Shown here: piece after piece, positions 8,515 to 16,885 of the stretch
Position numbering within the stretch: the first letter of the stretch is position 1
Layout: every line of letters begins with the position of its first letter
NCBI GenBank assembly: GCA_028817405.1
Contig: JAPPPS010000009.1
Span: forward strand, 1-43,339
Direction: 5' to 3'
Length of the DNA: 43,339 bases
DNA from: Gammaproteobacteria bacterium
GTDB taxonomy: Bacteria; Pseudomonadota; Gammaproteobacteria; Arenicellales; Poriferihabitantaceae
The notes under the pieces: model-generated
Database searches by the model: none
Told to the model about the DNA's origin: nothing
Seen by the model: the letters and a program-made list of their open reading frames with translations, nothing else
Program-made: the position numbers and the translations under genes

Positions 8515-9489
8515 TCAGTCAGCCAGCCAACCGAGCACCAAATCCTCGTTTTCCGCGACCCATTCCCGGGCGTAGTCCTCGGCTTCCTTTTTGTCGATGA
8601 CCAGCGCGTAAGTCATCTCCGAGACGATGTCGGTGTCCAACTTCATGTTGCGGAACAGTTTGGCGACTTCCGGCTGGTCTTGCTCGACGGACTTGGCGTA
8701 GTGCAAGTGCAAATAAGCGGTGTCCCAAGCCACGCCGGCGCTGGATTTTTCCAGCCACGCCGGGTCGTCGGTCGGCTGAATCACATTCCACTTGCCGGCG
8801 TCATACGCCGGCTCTCCCAGAATCTGCATATCATGCAGCACGAAAACATAGTGCGGCGTGTAGCAGAATCCGACCCACGGTTTGCCGGCCTTGATGGCGT
8901 TGTCGAGCGCGGCGTACGCCAGCGTCTCGTCGCTCTCGGTCAACTCGAAGGTTTGGTCGTAGCCGTACGACTTGGCGCGAATCTTCTCGATGTTGGTGGA
9001 CGCCCAGCCCGGCGCGCCAATCCAAATCTCGCCGCGCCCATCGCCGTCGCTGTCATACAACGCCGCGATGTCCGGGTTGCTTAAATCATCGATGGACTTG
9101 ACGCCGTGCTTGTCGGCGAACTGTTGCGGCGTGCACATGCCCTGAAACGCGGCCACGCCGTTGCGGTTCATCACCACCGAGCCTTTGTCCTTGACGAAAG
9201 TGTCGTGCAGGTTCTGCTGGTTCGGCATCCACACTTCCGGATGCGCGTGCATCGCGCCGGAATCCATCGCCTCGAACACGATGGGGTTGGTGGCGTTTTG
9301 CAGTTCCACATCGAGGCCGAGATTCTCCTCGATGGCGACTTTCAGTACATTGGCGGTGGCTTGCACCGACGGCCAGTTGGGCACGCCGATGACCACATCC
9401 GCGGCCCGAACCGGCGAGGTGAACGCCAGCCCGACCAGCGCCGCGGCGCAAAGCGAACCGCCGGCGTGTTTGCTGAGAATTGATTTCAT
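8515..9489 (-). CDS. proX: Glycine betaine/proline-type ABC transporter substrate-binding protein
   Basis: This is a periplasmic binding protein of 324 residues. A GGAGG Shine-Dalgarno at 9495-9499, five bases before the ATG, fixes the start at 9489 rather than the longer track ORF. Residues 1-29 form a Sec signal peptide ending SPVRA-A. The mature part opens DVVIGVPNWPSVQATANVLK, as in OpuAC/ProX proteins. It is rich in Trp and Tyr at positions likely to form the aromatic box for a trimethylammonium group (VGFCYTPHYVF, GAPGWAS). It leads the proX-proV-proW unit. The ligand is inferred from family and context; carnitine, choline or betaine all fit. Confidence 0.9.
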   Translation of the reverse strand: MKSILSKHAGGSLCAAALVGLAFTSPVRAADVVIGVPNWPSVQATANVLKVAIEENLGLDVELQNATNPIVFEAMDSGAMHAHPEVWMPNQQNLHDTFVKDKGSVVMNRNGVAAFQGMCTPQQFADKHGVKSIDDLSNPDIAALYDSDGDGRGEIWIGAPGWASTNIEKIRAKSYGYDQTFELTESDETLAYAALDNAIKAGKPWVGFCYTPHYVFVLHDMQILGEPAYDAGKWNVIQPTDDPAWLEKSSAGVAWDTAYLHLHYAKSVEQDQPEVAKLFRNMKLDTDIVSEMTYALVIDKKEAEDYAREWVAENEDLVLGWLAD

Positions 9490-9569
9490 GGGAACCTCCA
9501 TTGGTGGCGGAAAAGATGGAAAGGAAAGGATAACGCGAACCGGCATTGTCCGCCACGCCCGCGCCGATG

Positions 9570-10496
9570 TCAAACCGGCCGCCCCCCCGCGACGGCCGCG
9601 CGGAGGTGGTTTAGCCAACGCGTGATGCGGGCGCGCCACAGGTATTTCAGCAGGCCGTGATAAGCGTAGTGGCAGAAATAGTAGGCGCTGGCGGCGCGGC
9701 CGAGGCGCTCATGGCGGCGGTAGATGTGCCAGCGCCGGCGCGCCGCGCGGAGTTTGTCGCCGGACAGCGAGGCCGGTTGTTGGATGCGGCAGGCGGCGAG
9801 CGGTTCGACGATGCCGCGGGCGTTGCCGACGCGTTTTAGAATCGCCAGCCACAGCGCATAATCGTGGCCGATGTCGAGAGCCGGCATGCGCATTTTGCCG
9901 AGCGCGCGCGCGTCATAAACCGCCGCCAGGCAACTGACCGAATTGACTTTCAACAAATCGGCGCGGGTGATTTGCGGCGGCACGGTGAACACGCCGAGGT
10001 CGCGGTCGGCGGCGTCGATGAGGCGGTACGACGCGTAGGTGAATGCTTGTTCGTGCGTTGCCATGAACGCGGTTTGCTTGGCGAGTTTGTCCGCAAACCA
10101 TACATCGTCGGCGTCGAGGAAGGCGATGTATCTACCGCGGGCTTGCGCGATGGCGTGGTTGCGCGCGGCCGCGGCGCCGGTTGGTTGCGGGGTGATTGGC
10201 GCGACGGTGGATGGGTGTCTGCCGGGCGATGCGACACCGGGCTGCGACAGGAGGCGAATGCGGTTATCGCGCGCGGCGTAGTCTTTGATGACGGCCGCGG
10301 AGGCATCGGTTGATGCGTCGTCGACGATGAGCATTTCCCAGTCGGTTAAAGTTTGCGCGCGCACCGAGTCGATGGCCGCGCCGATGAACGCTTCGGCGTT
10401 GCGGCACGGCGTGATGATGGAAACCAATGGCATGGGGTTCGTCACGGAATTGGGCGCGGGCGTTGGCGCGCGGTCCGGCGCAGCGGATGTTTTCAT
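9570..10496 (-). CDS. Family 2 glycosyltransferase
   Basis: This is a GT-A fold glycosyltransferase of about 308 residues. After a Pro/Ala-rich N terminus, the domain opens PLVSIITPCRNAEAFIGAAIDSVRAQTLTD and carries DDASTD and the metal-binding FLDADDVW motif. The chosen ATG at 10496 overlaps the upstream gene's stop (ATGA); an internal ATG before PLVSIITP is the alternative. A short insertion (QPGVASPGRHPSTVAPITPQ) lies before the AAARNHAI block. It is the last gene of a minus-strand polysaccharide cluster. Donor and acceptor cannot be told from sequence. Confidence 0.85.
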   Translation of the reverse strand: MKTSAAPDRAPTPAPNSVTNPMPLVSIITPCRNAEAFIGAAIDSVRAQTLTDWEMLIVDDASTDASAAVIKDYAARDNRIRLLSQPGVASPGRHPSTVAPITPQPTGAAAARNHAIAQARGRYIAFLDADDVWFADKLAKQTAFMATHEQAFTYASYRLIDAADRDLGVFTVPPQITRADLLKVNSVSCLAAVYDARALGKMRMPALDIGHDYALWLAILKRVGNARGIVEPLAACRIQQPASLSGDKLRAARRRWHIYRRHERLGRAASAYYFCHYAYHGLLKYLWRARITRWLNHLRAAVAGGRPV

Positions 10497-11275
10497 GCGC
10501 GTTTTATGTGGCGTTGATAAGCCAAGTTGCCGGCGCGCATGTGACGGTAAAACTGCCGGCAAGTTAAATCCGACAAGCGGTATTTTTTGTACGCGAAAGC
10601 GCAAGCGAGCGGCGCCGAGGCCGCGCCGAACATGCGGCGGAACGCGGCCCCTTTGGCAACGATGTTATCGGGGTGGGAAAAGTCGGCGCCGGAACTTTGC
10701 GCGGGATGAATGGCGATGGGTTGCGGAACATAGCGCAAGTTTAAACCGCGGCGCAATGCGTCGATGAGAAAGATGTTTTCCTCGCCGGTGGGGAAGGTTG
10801 CGCCGAGGCCGAATCGTTCGTCGAAGCGCAGACCGGCCGCGCGAATCGATTCCAAGCGCAACGCGATTTCCCATGAACTCACGCGCATAATGGAGCGGGC
10901 GCTGTGACGGCGCGCGCGCGGCGGATATTTTTTGAACAGCGCGCCATCCGGGGTGCGCGCTTGGAAGGTGATGATGTCGGCGCGCGGATGGGCGGCGAAA
11001 GCGCGCGCGATGATGACTGGCGCGTCGTCGGGGTGGCGCACATCGTCGTCGGCGATGACGCCGATGTCGGCGTTGGCGCGTTGCAATGCGCGGTTGCGGC
11101 TGCGCGACAGGCCGGTCTCTTGGTAGTCGAATACTTTTGGCGGCGCGTTGTTGTCGGCCGACTCGATGGCCGGCCGGCTGATTTGATTGATGACTAAATA
11201 ATCGTCAAACGGCGGCGCATACCCGCGCTCGAAGAACGCGCCGTCGACGGTGGCGATGAGGAGTTGGAGTTTCAT
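10493..11275 (-). CDS. Glycosyltransferase (family 2-like)
   Basis: The protein has about 260 residues from the ATG at 11275. The N terminus, LQLLIATVDGAFFERG, leads to QETGLSRSRNRALQRA and then IGVIADDDVRHPDD, a GT-A-like arrangement in which DDD is the likely metal-binding motif. A later GEENIFLIDALRRG block matches the acceptor-side ED motif of many family 2 enzymes. The start is 14 bases after the stop of the fused transferase gene, and the stop overlaps the next glycosyltransferase start, so the genes are likely co-transcribed and coupled. The sugar specificity is unknown. Confidence 0.8.
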   Translation of the reverse strand: MKLQLLIATVDGAFFERGYAPPFDDYLVINQISRPAIESADNNAPPKVFDYQETGLSRSRNRALQRANADIGVIADDDVRHPDDAPVIIARAFAAHPRADIITFQARTPDGALFKKYPPRARRHSARSIMRVSSWEIALRLESIRAAGLRFDERFGLGATFPTGEENIFLIDALRRGLNLRYVPQPIAIHPAQSSGADFSHPDNIVAKGAAFRRMFGAASAPLACAFAYKKYRLSDLTCRQFYRHMRAGNLAYQRHIKRA

Positions 11276-11289
11276 GGCGCGGCGAACCG

Positions 11290-12771
11290 TCAAAACGAAA
11301 TATTCTTCCGCCGAATGACTTGCGCGACGGTGATGAAAAGAATTTTGATGTCCAGCCATAAACTGCGGCGGCTTAAGTATTGCATGTCGAAGTCAACCTT
11401 CTCGGCGTCGCTCAACAAATCGCGACCGTTGACTTGCGCCCAGCCGGTGAGACCGGGGGCCAGCGAGTCGACTTCCTTCTCCGCGCGCAACGCAATCAAA
11501 CCGGCCTCGACCGGTTCAATGGGGCGGGGACCGACAAAACTCATGTCGCCTTTGAGAATCGAAAACAACTGCGGCAACTCATCCAAACTGGTGTAGCGCA
11601 AAAACTTGCCGAACGATTCATACTCGCGCGCGGCGTTGGCATGCGCGGTTCGGTCGACCGGCGCGGCCGTCGCTGCCGCTGAAACCGTCGCGATGGGTTT
11701 AAGCGTACGAAACTTCGGCATGTTAAAAATCACGCCTCCTTTGCCGACGCGCTTCGACCAGTACAGCACGCGGTCGCGCGAAGTCGCTTTAAGCAGCGCC
11801 GCAATCAACAGCATCGGCACGCTCAGCAGCGGCAAACAGACGAGCGCCAAGCCGATGTCGAACAGGCGTTTGCGGCGGCGGCCCGCGCGACGGTATAAAC
11901 GCGCCGGGTCGCCGCGCGCATCGGCCCGCGACAGCGTTGAATACAAATCGAAGTGAGTGAACACCGCTTTCAAATGCGCATCGTTGGCGCGTTCATTGGT
12001 TTGCCACAGCGTCGTGTCTTGACTGCCGCGCGCAAAAATCATGGGGAAAGTAACGCTGCGCGGGCGCGCCATCAGCGTAGGCGTGCGCGCCAGCAGCGCA
12101 TGCGCTTTATACCAAATATCATCGGCGTCGGGGGCGAGGCGCATAAAAAGTTGGCGCTCGGTCACGCGCGCGCCCAAAGCATGCGGCGGAAACCATGCGC
12201 CGGCGCCGCAGGTGGGGAAGATGTCGAACGATGGTTCGGTGGCGTTGTCGGCCGGCGGCCACAAGTTATACGGGCGCAGTTCGCGCGCGGCGCGTCGGCT
12301 GAACCAGTAGCCGCGGTATGCGGCGATGCAGTCTGGGTGGCGACGGTGCGCGCGGTATAAATCGCGCAGCCAATGGCGCGGAAACATGAAATCATCATCG
12401 GCGGTGACGATGTGGCAGTCGGGGAATTTTTCGATGGCGTGAATAAGTTTTTTATAGCAACTTAAGTTTTCATCGACTAAGCGAATTTCCAAGCCGCGTT
12501 TTTGTTGCCGGCGAAGCGTGTCGGGAAGGTCGGCCGCGTTGACTTCCGCAGTCGACAACCACAACACGATGCGGTCGGGTTGGAAAGATTGATTCAGCAG
12601 CGATTCCACCGCCAAAAATACGGTGGACAACCGCGGCGGATGCGAAGTTAAACTGACCACCACCGGATGCGCGCGCGGCCGGGCGTTGATTCCCGACCGC
12701 CGCCGCAATGCATGCGCGAGGCGGTAGCGGATGCCATGCAACCAGCCAATTAAATGTTGCGCGGTTTGCAT
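11290..12771 (-). CDS. Fusion of a glycosyltransferase-like domain with a bacterial sugar (phosphoglycosyl) transferase
   Basis: This is a 493-residue protein with two domains. Residues about 30-290 read as a glycosyltransferase-like domain: VVVSLTSHPPRLSTVFLAVE, a HIVTADDDFMFPRHWL motif and a CGAGAWFPP block. Residues about 299-493 are a monotopic phosphoglycosyl transferase of the WcaJ/PglC superfamily. This part has one membrane segment (FDIGLALVCLPLLSVPMLLI), then KFRTL, SLDELPQLFSILKGDMSFVGPRPI and PGLTGWAQVNGRD. Such enzymes start glycan assembly on undecaprenyl phosphate at the inner membrane. An Ala/Thr-rich insert follows the KFRTL motif. The ATG at 12771 is 4 bases after the upstream stop. 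This is probably the initiating enzyme of the cluster. Confidence 0.85.
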   Translation of the reverse strand: MQTAQHLIGWLHGIRYRLAHALRRRSGINARPRAHPVVVSLTSHPPRLSTVFLAVESLLNQSFQPDRIVLWLSTAEVNAADLPDTLRRQQKRGLEIRLVDENLSCYKKLIHAIEKFPDCHIVTADDDFMFPRHWLRDLYRAHRRHPDCIAAYRGYWFSRRAARELRPYNLWPPADNATEPSFDIFPTCGAGAWFPPHALGARVTERQLFMRLAPDADDIWYKAHALLARTPTLMARPRSVTFPMIFARGSQDTTLWQTNERANDAHLKAVFTHFDLYSTLSRADARGDPARLYRRAGRRRKRLFDIGLALVCLPLLSVPMLLIAALLKATSRDRVLYWSKRVGKGGVIFNMPKFRTLKPIATVSAAATAAPVDRTAHANAAREYESFGKFLRYTSLDELPQLFSILKGDMSFVGPRPIEPVEAGLIALRAEKEVDSLAPGLTGWAQVNGRDLLSDAEKVDFDMQYLSRRSLWLDIKILFITVAQVIRRKNISF

Positions 12772-12775
12772 AGCG

Positions 12776-13849
12776 TTACTTTGTCTCCGGCGCCGTGTTG
12801 CGCGCGCGCTTGTTGCCGATGCCGATGCGCCATAAACGCATGCGTATGGCGTCGATGTCAAACAGCGGCAGTAGCATGTAATGGATATAGCGTTTCAGGT
12901 TGCCGCGCTCGGAACTGCGGTGAATTGTTTTGATGAACCATGGCCATCGGGCAATGACGCAAAACCAGGTTGAGAACTTCTCGAAGATGTTTTGCTTATG
13001 GTTAGTTGCTTCGCCGGCCGCGCCGGCGCGCATTTTCATTTGAAAGGAAAAAAGTCGCATTTCGTGATACGCGATGCTTGGCGCATCGAGGCGCTCGCGC
13101 CAACGACTTAAAAAATGCCGTTGCGCGGCGGCGATTTGCGCGTAGCGATTGGATATGCGCTCGCCGTCGATGCGGTAATAGACATGCCGATGCGGACTGA
13201 TGCGCGCGCCGCCGCCGGCCGCGAGTATTTTCAACCATAAATCCCAGTCCTGCAACGCTTGCAGTTGTTCGTCGATGCGCAACTTGCCGATGCGCGACCG
13301 CCGCGTCAAGCACAGCGAAAAACCGCCGAGTTTGTTCTCGCATGTTAAATCATCGAAGCGCAATACGGTCGCCTCGGCGGTAGCGGCGGCGCGGCCGGCC
13401 GGCCGCGTTTGTTCATGCTCCAGCGGTCCATACCAATAAAAATAATCGCTACCGACTAACGCGCAATCATAACGGTTCAGCAACGCGACTTGCGCGGACA
13501 ACTTGTCCGGATGCCAGCAATCATCATCATCGAGAAACGCGATGTAAGTACCGCGCGCGCAGTCCATGCCGAGGTTGCGCGCGCGCGCGCCGCCGAACGT
13601 TTCCTTGAAGTCGCGGAAGATGAAATCAACTGGCGGCGTCGGCGAAGTTTGCGGTTGCGATTCGAGTTGGCGTTGAAAATCGCGCGCGACTTGCGCGGTG
13701 GCATCGGCGCAGCCGTTGGCGATGACGATGACTTCCATGTTGGAATAAGTTTGCGCGCGGATGCTGTCCAGCGCGCGCTTCAAATACGCGGCGCGGTTAT
13801 GCGTCGGCACGATGACGCTGACCGTTGCTTCTTCTTGCTCGGCCGCCAT
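12776..13849 (-). CDS. Family 2 glycosyltransferase
   Basis: This is a 357-residue GT-A enzyme. The N-terminal block TVSVIVPTHNRAAYLKRALDSIRAQTYSN, the AYIAFLDDDDCWHPDKL metal motif and a LQDWDLWLKIL acceptor-side motif are typical of family 2. The ATG at 13849 is preceded by GGAGG with a 5-base spacer, so I prefer it to the ATG four codons upstream. It overlaps the stop of the sulfotransferase gene by one base (TGATG). Its C-terminal 80 residues are basic and have no recognised motif. It is part of the polysaccharide cluster; the linkage formed is unknown. Confidence 0.88.
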   Translation of the reverse strand: MAAEQEEATVSVIVPTHNRAAYLKRALDSIRAQTYSNMEVIVIANGCADATAQVARDFQRQLESQPQTSPTPPVDFIFRDFKETFGGARARNLGMDCARGTYIAFLDDDDCWHPDKLSAQVALLNRYDCALVGSDYFYWYGPLEHEQTRPAGRAAATAEATVLRFDDLTCENKLGGFSLCLTRRSRIGKLRIDEQLQALQDWDLWLKILAAGGGARISPHRHVYYRIDGERISNRYAQIAAAQRHFLSRWRERLDAPSIAYHEMRLFSFQMKMRAGAAGEATNHKQNIFEKFSTWFCVIARWPWFIKTIHRSSERGNLKRYIHYMLLPLFDIDAIRMRLWRIGIGNKRARNTAPETK

Positions 13850-14739
13850 CACCGCCTCCAATGCGACAAGTCGCGGCTGAGCAAACTTTCCAACAACCGC
13901 ACTTCATCGGCGAAATAATCCGCCAACGCGCGGCGAAATTCCGGGCGCAACGGCGGCCGCGAGTCGGCGCGGCTGTTGAGCCGCTTTAACCGCTGCAGCA
14001 ACGCGCCGCTGTTAAACGAGCGGCGAATGCCAAGCGCGGTTTTTATTTGCGCCAACTTGACATGCGCATCGGATAGTTTGCGGTTCAAGTAACGAAAGCG
14101 CGGCAAACGGCCCGGGTTATGCGCATCAAACACCGCGCGCCCATCGTCCGGCGTTTGCAAAAACTTCAACACCGCGCGATAAACGCGGCCCGGGTCGGCG
14201 ACAACATCATCAAACACCACGACATGCACACGCTCACGCGCCGCCTGTTCATACACGCGCGCCAACTGCTTGCCCAACGCGCACACATCGCCATACAACA
14301 AGTTGGCGGCGTCATAACACAAACGCGGCATCGCATCGCCGGCGCGGCGTTGACCCTGCAAGTTCCATGCAGTCTCGAAGTCGCGCACATCTTCGTTGTC
14401 GTTGCGCAGTTGCTGCGCATGCCATGACATCGCCATGTCGGCCGGGTTACGTACCATCACGATGAACTTCGCCGCATCGTTGTAGCGCAAAATATTGCCG
14501 ACCGCATGCGGATGGCGCAGATATTTCGGCGAGGTCTCGCCGACCGCGAGATGCGCATCGTTCGCGGCCGCGAACAACGATTCGTATTGCCGCAGGTTGT
14601 TCGTGTCGCCGGGAGCGCGGTTGAAATAATCCGGCTCCTTCGGCGCGGTGAAGATGCGCGGATGCGCTCCCAGCCACGCGTCCAGCGAAGTGGTGCCGCA
14701 CTTGGGCGCGCCGAGGATGAAGAAGTCGGGTCGTTTCAT
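13849..14739 (-). CDS. Sulfotransferase family protein (copy 1)
   Basis: This 296-residue protein transfers sulfate from PAPS to an acceptor, here probably a surface glycan. The 5'-phosphosulfate-binding loop is FFILGAPKCGTTSLDAWL at the N terminus, and the 3'-phosphate site is KFIVMVRNPADMAMSWH around residue 95. The KEPDYFN block is shared with heparan-sulfate-type sulfotransferases. A central segment, ARVYEQAARERVHVVVFDDVVADPGRVYRAVLKFL, and the closing DEVRLLESLLSRDLSHWR are nearly the same in the neighbouring paralogue. The gene ends overlapping the next glycosyltransferase and starts 12 bases after its paralogue. Confidence 0.88.
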   Translation of the reverse strand: MKRPDFFILGAPKCGTTSLDAWLGAHPRIFTAPKEPDYFNRAPGDTNNLRQYESLFAAANDAHLAVGETSPKYLRHPHAVGNILRYNDAAKFIVMVRNPADMAMSWHAQQLRNDNEDVRDFETAWNLQGQRRAGDAMPRLCYDAANLLYGDVCALGKQLARVYEQAARERVHVVVFDDVVADPGRVYRAVLKFLQTPDDGRAVFDAHNPGRLPRFRYLNRKLSDAHVKLAQIKTALGIRRSFNSGALLQRLKRLNSRADSRPPLRPEFRRALADYFADEVRLLESLLSRDLSHWRR

Positions 14740-14751
14740 TGGGTGCGGCGT

Positions 14752-15645
14752 TCATGCCGGCGCGCGCCAGTGCGACAAGTCGCGGCCGAGCAAACTTTCC
14801 AGTTGCCGCACATCATCGGCGAAATGTTCCGCCAACGCGCGCTGAAAATCCGGCGACAACGGCGCGCGCGGTTGAGATTTGCCTTCGTATTTTTCGATGC
14901 GCTTGGAGATGCCGAACGGTCGGCGAATGCCGAGCGCAGTTTTCAAACGGGCGAGCGGTTGCAATGCGTGACGCGCATGGCGCAAAAAGTGGCGCCGCAC
15001 TTTGGCTGGGTTATGTACCGCAAAACCGCCGGGCGGTTGGTGGTCGTCCGGCGCATCGAGAAATCGTAACACCGCGCGATAAACGCGGCCCGGGTCGGCG
15101 GCAAAATCGTCAAACAACACCACCTGCACGCGCGCCGCGGCAACCCGTTCATACACGCGCGCCAACTGCTTGCCGACACAACAAAACTCGCCGTACAACA
15201 ACGCCGAAACATCGATGCAGCCGCGCGGAATCGACTCGCCGCCCTGCCGCGCATCTTGCAACGCCCACGCGGCCGCGAAATCGGTCTCATCCTCCTCGCC
15301 GTTGAACACCAACTGACCATGCCATGCATGCGCCATCGCGACCGGGTTGCGCGCCATAACGATAAACTTTGCGTCCGCGTTGTAGCGCAGTATGTTATCG
15401 ACCGCATCGCGCGAATGCAAATAGCGCACCGAGGCTTCGCCGACCGCCAGATGCGCGTCAGTCGCATCAGCGAACAACGATTCGTACGCCGGCAAGTCCG
15501 CGGTCAAACGGTAGTTGTCGTCGGTGTTGAAATAGTGCGGCTCTTTAACCGCGGTGAAAATGCGCGGATGCGATTTGAGATACGCATCCAGCGAAGTGGT
15601 GCCGCACTTGGGCGCGCCGAGGATGAAAAAGTTTGGGCGTTTCAT
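14752..15645 (-). CDS. Sulfotransferase family protein (copy 2)
   Basis: This is a 297-residue paralogue of the downstream gene, with the same PAPS-binding loop (FFILGAPKCGTTSLDAYLKSHP), the 3'-phosphate motif FIVMARNPVAMAHAWH and the closing block LESLLGRDLSHW. The two proteins align over their full length, which indicates a tandem duplication. They diverge in the middle (ALQDARQGGESIPRG) and near residues 215-250, where acceptor recognition would be expected. It is the first gene of the polysaccharide cluster and lies 58 bases downstream of the acyl-CoA dehydrogenase stop. Which glycan is sulfated is unknown. Confidence 0.88.
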   Translation of the reverse strand: MKRPNFFILGAPKCGTTSLDAYLKSHPRIFTAVKEPHYFNTDDNYRLTADLPAYESLFADATDAHLAVGEASVRYLHSRDAVDNILRYNADAKFIVMARNPVAMAHAWHGQLVFNGEEDETDFAAAWALQDARQGGESIPRGCIDVSALLYGEFCCVGKQLARVYERVAAARVQVVLFDDFAADPGRVYRAVLRFLDAPDDHQPPGGFAVHNPAKVRRHFLRHARHALQPLARLKTALGIRRPFGISKRIEKYEGKSQPRAPLSPDFQRALAEHFADDVRQLESLLGRDLSHWRAPA

Positions 15646-15703
15646 GGGCGGCGACGGCGGCGACGGTTAACAATGAACATGCGCGACGCAAGCGGCGGCA
15701 CAC

Positions 15704-16870
15704 TCAGCGCGACTCCAGCGGCCGCAAAATCGCGCGCGAGATAATCAGGCGTTGAATCTCGCTGCTGCCTTCCCAGATGCGTTCCACCCGCGCGTCGCGC
15801 CAGATGCGCTCCAGCGGCAAGTCGGCCATCAAACCCATGCCACCGTGAATCTGCAGCGCCTCGTCGGCGATGCGCGCCAGTGTTTCGGTGGCCGCCAACT
15901 TGGCGACGGCCGCGTCCATGTCGGTCATGCCGCCGTGGTCTTCGCGCCACGCCGCTTGGTAGGTAAGCAACTCGGCGGCGCGGCGCGCGACTTCCATGTC
16001 CGCCAACTTGAAACCGACGCCTTGGAACTTGCCGATGGTCTGGCCGAACTGTTTGCGCGTGGCCGCGTAGTCGCATGCCAACTCAAACGCGCGGTCGCAT
16101 CTTCCCAAACAAATCGCCGCGACTTGCAACCGCGTGTTGCCGAGCCATTGATTGGCGACATCGAATCCTTGGTCGACTTCGCCCAATACTTGCGCGGCCG
16201 GCACCCGGCAATCATCAAACTCAAGAATGAAGTTGTGATAGCCGCGGTGCGAGACGCTGCGGTAGCCGCGCCGCACGGTGAATCCTGGCGCGCCTTTGTC
16301 GACCAAGAACGCGGTGATTTTTTTGCGCGGGCCGCGCGCGGTTTGTTCCACGCCGGTGGCGGCGAATAAAATCACGAAGTCGGCGACATCGGCGTGGCTG
16401 ATAAAATGTTTGACGCCGTTGATGCGGTAGTCGCCGCCGGCGTCGCGTTTGGCTGCGCATGCCATCGAGCGAATGTCGGAGCCGGCACCGGGCTCGGTCA
16501 TTGCCAAGCAGTCGGTTTTCTCGCCGCGGATGCATGGATACAAGTACTTTTCGCGCTGTTCGCCGATGCAGGCTTGCAAAATGTTGCTCGGCCGCGCGAC
16601 TGTGTATTGCAATGCCATGTTGGCGCGGCCGAGTTCGCGGTCGAGAAGACACATCGACAAAGTGTCGAGTCCGCCGCCGCCGAGTTCTTCCGGCATGTTG
16701 GCGGCGTATAAACCCGCGGCCAGCGCGCGCTCGATGATTTGCCGGCGCAACTCCGCGGGCAGTTCATCCGCGTCTTCGACTTGTTGTTCGTACGGATACA
16801 ACTCCGCCTCGACAAACCGTCGCGCGGTGTCGCTCAGCATGCGTTGTTCTTCGCTGAGTTGGAAATCCAT
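15704..16870 (-). CDS. Acyl-CoA dehydrogenase
   Basis: This is a 388-residue FAD enzyme for alpha,beta-dehydrogenation of an acyl-CoA. The N-terminal helical domain starts FQLSEEQRMLSDTARRFVE. The FAD-binding signature CLAMTEPGAGSDIRSM lies near residue 125. The C-terminal domain shows RKQFGQTIGKFQGVGFKLADM and QIHGGMGLMADLPLERIWRDAR. The Glu in RIWEGSSEIQRLII is at the usual catalytic-base position. The gene follows the SDR by 15 bases, downstream of carnitine dehydrogenase. That context allows a role on a carnitine-related or butyrobetainyl CoA ester, but a general short- or branched-chain substrate is equally possible from sequence alone. Confidence 0.92.
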   Translation of the reverse strand: MDFQLSEEQRMLSDTARRFVEAELYPYEQQVEDADELPAELRRQIIERALAAGLYAANMPEELGGGGLDTLSMCLLDRELGRANMALQYTVARPSNILQACIGEQREKYLYPCIRGEKTDCLAMTEPGAGSDIRSMACAAKRDAGGDYRINGVKHFISHADVADFVILFAATGVEQTARGPRKKITAFLVDKGAPGFTVRRGYRSVSHRGYHNFILEFDDCRVPAAQVLGEVDQGFDVANQWLGNTRLQVAAICLGRCDRAFELACDYAATRKQFGQTIGKFQGVGFKLADMEVARRAAELLTYQAAWREDHGGMTDMDAAVAKLAATETLARIADEALQIHGGMGLMADLPLERIWRDARVERIWEGSSEIQRLIISRAILRPLESR

Positions 16871-16885
16871 GATGGGGTGCTCGCG

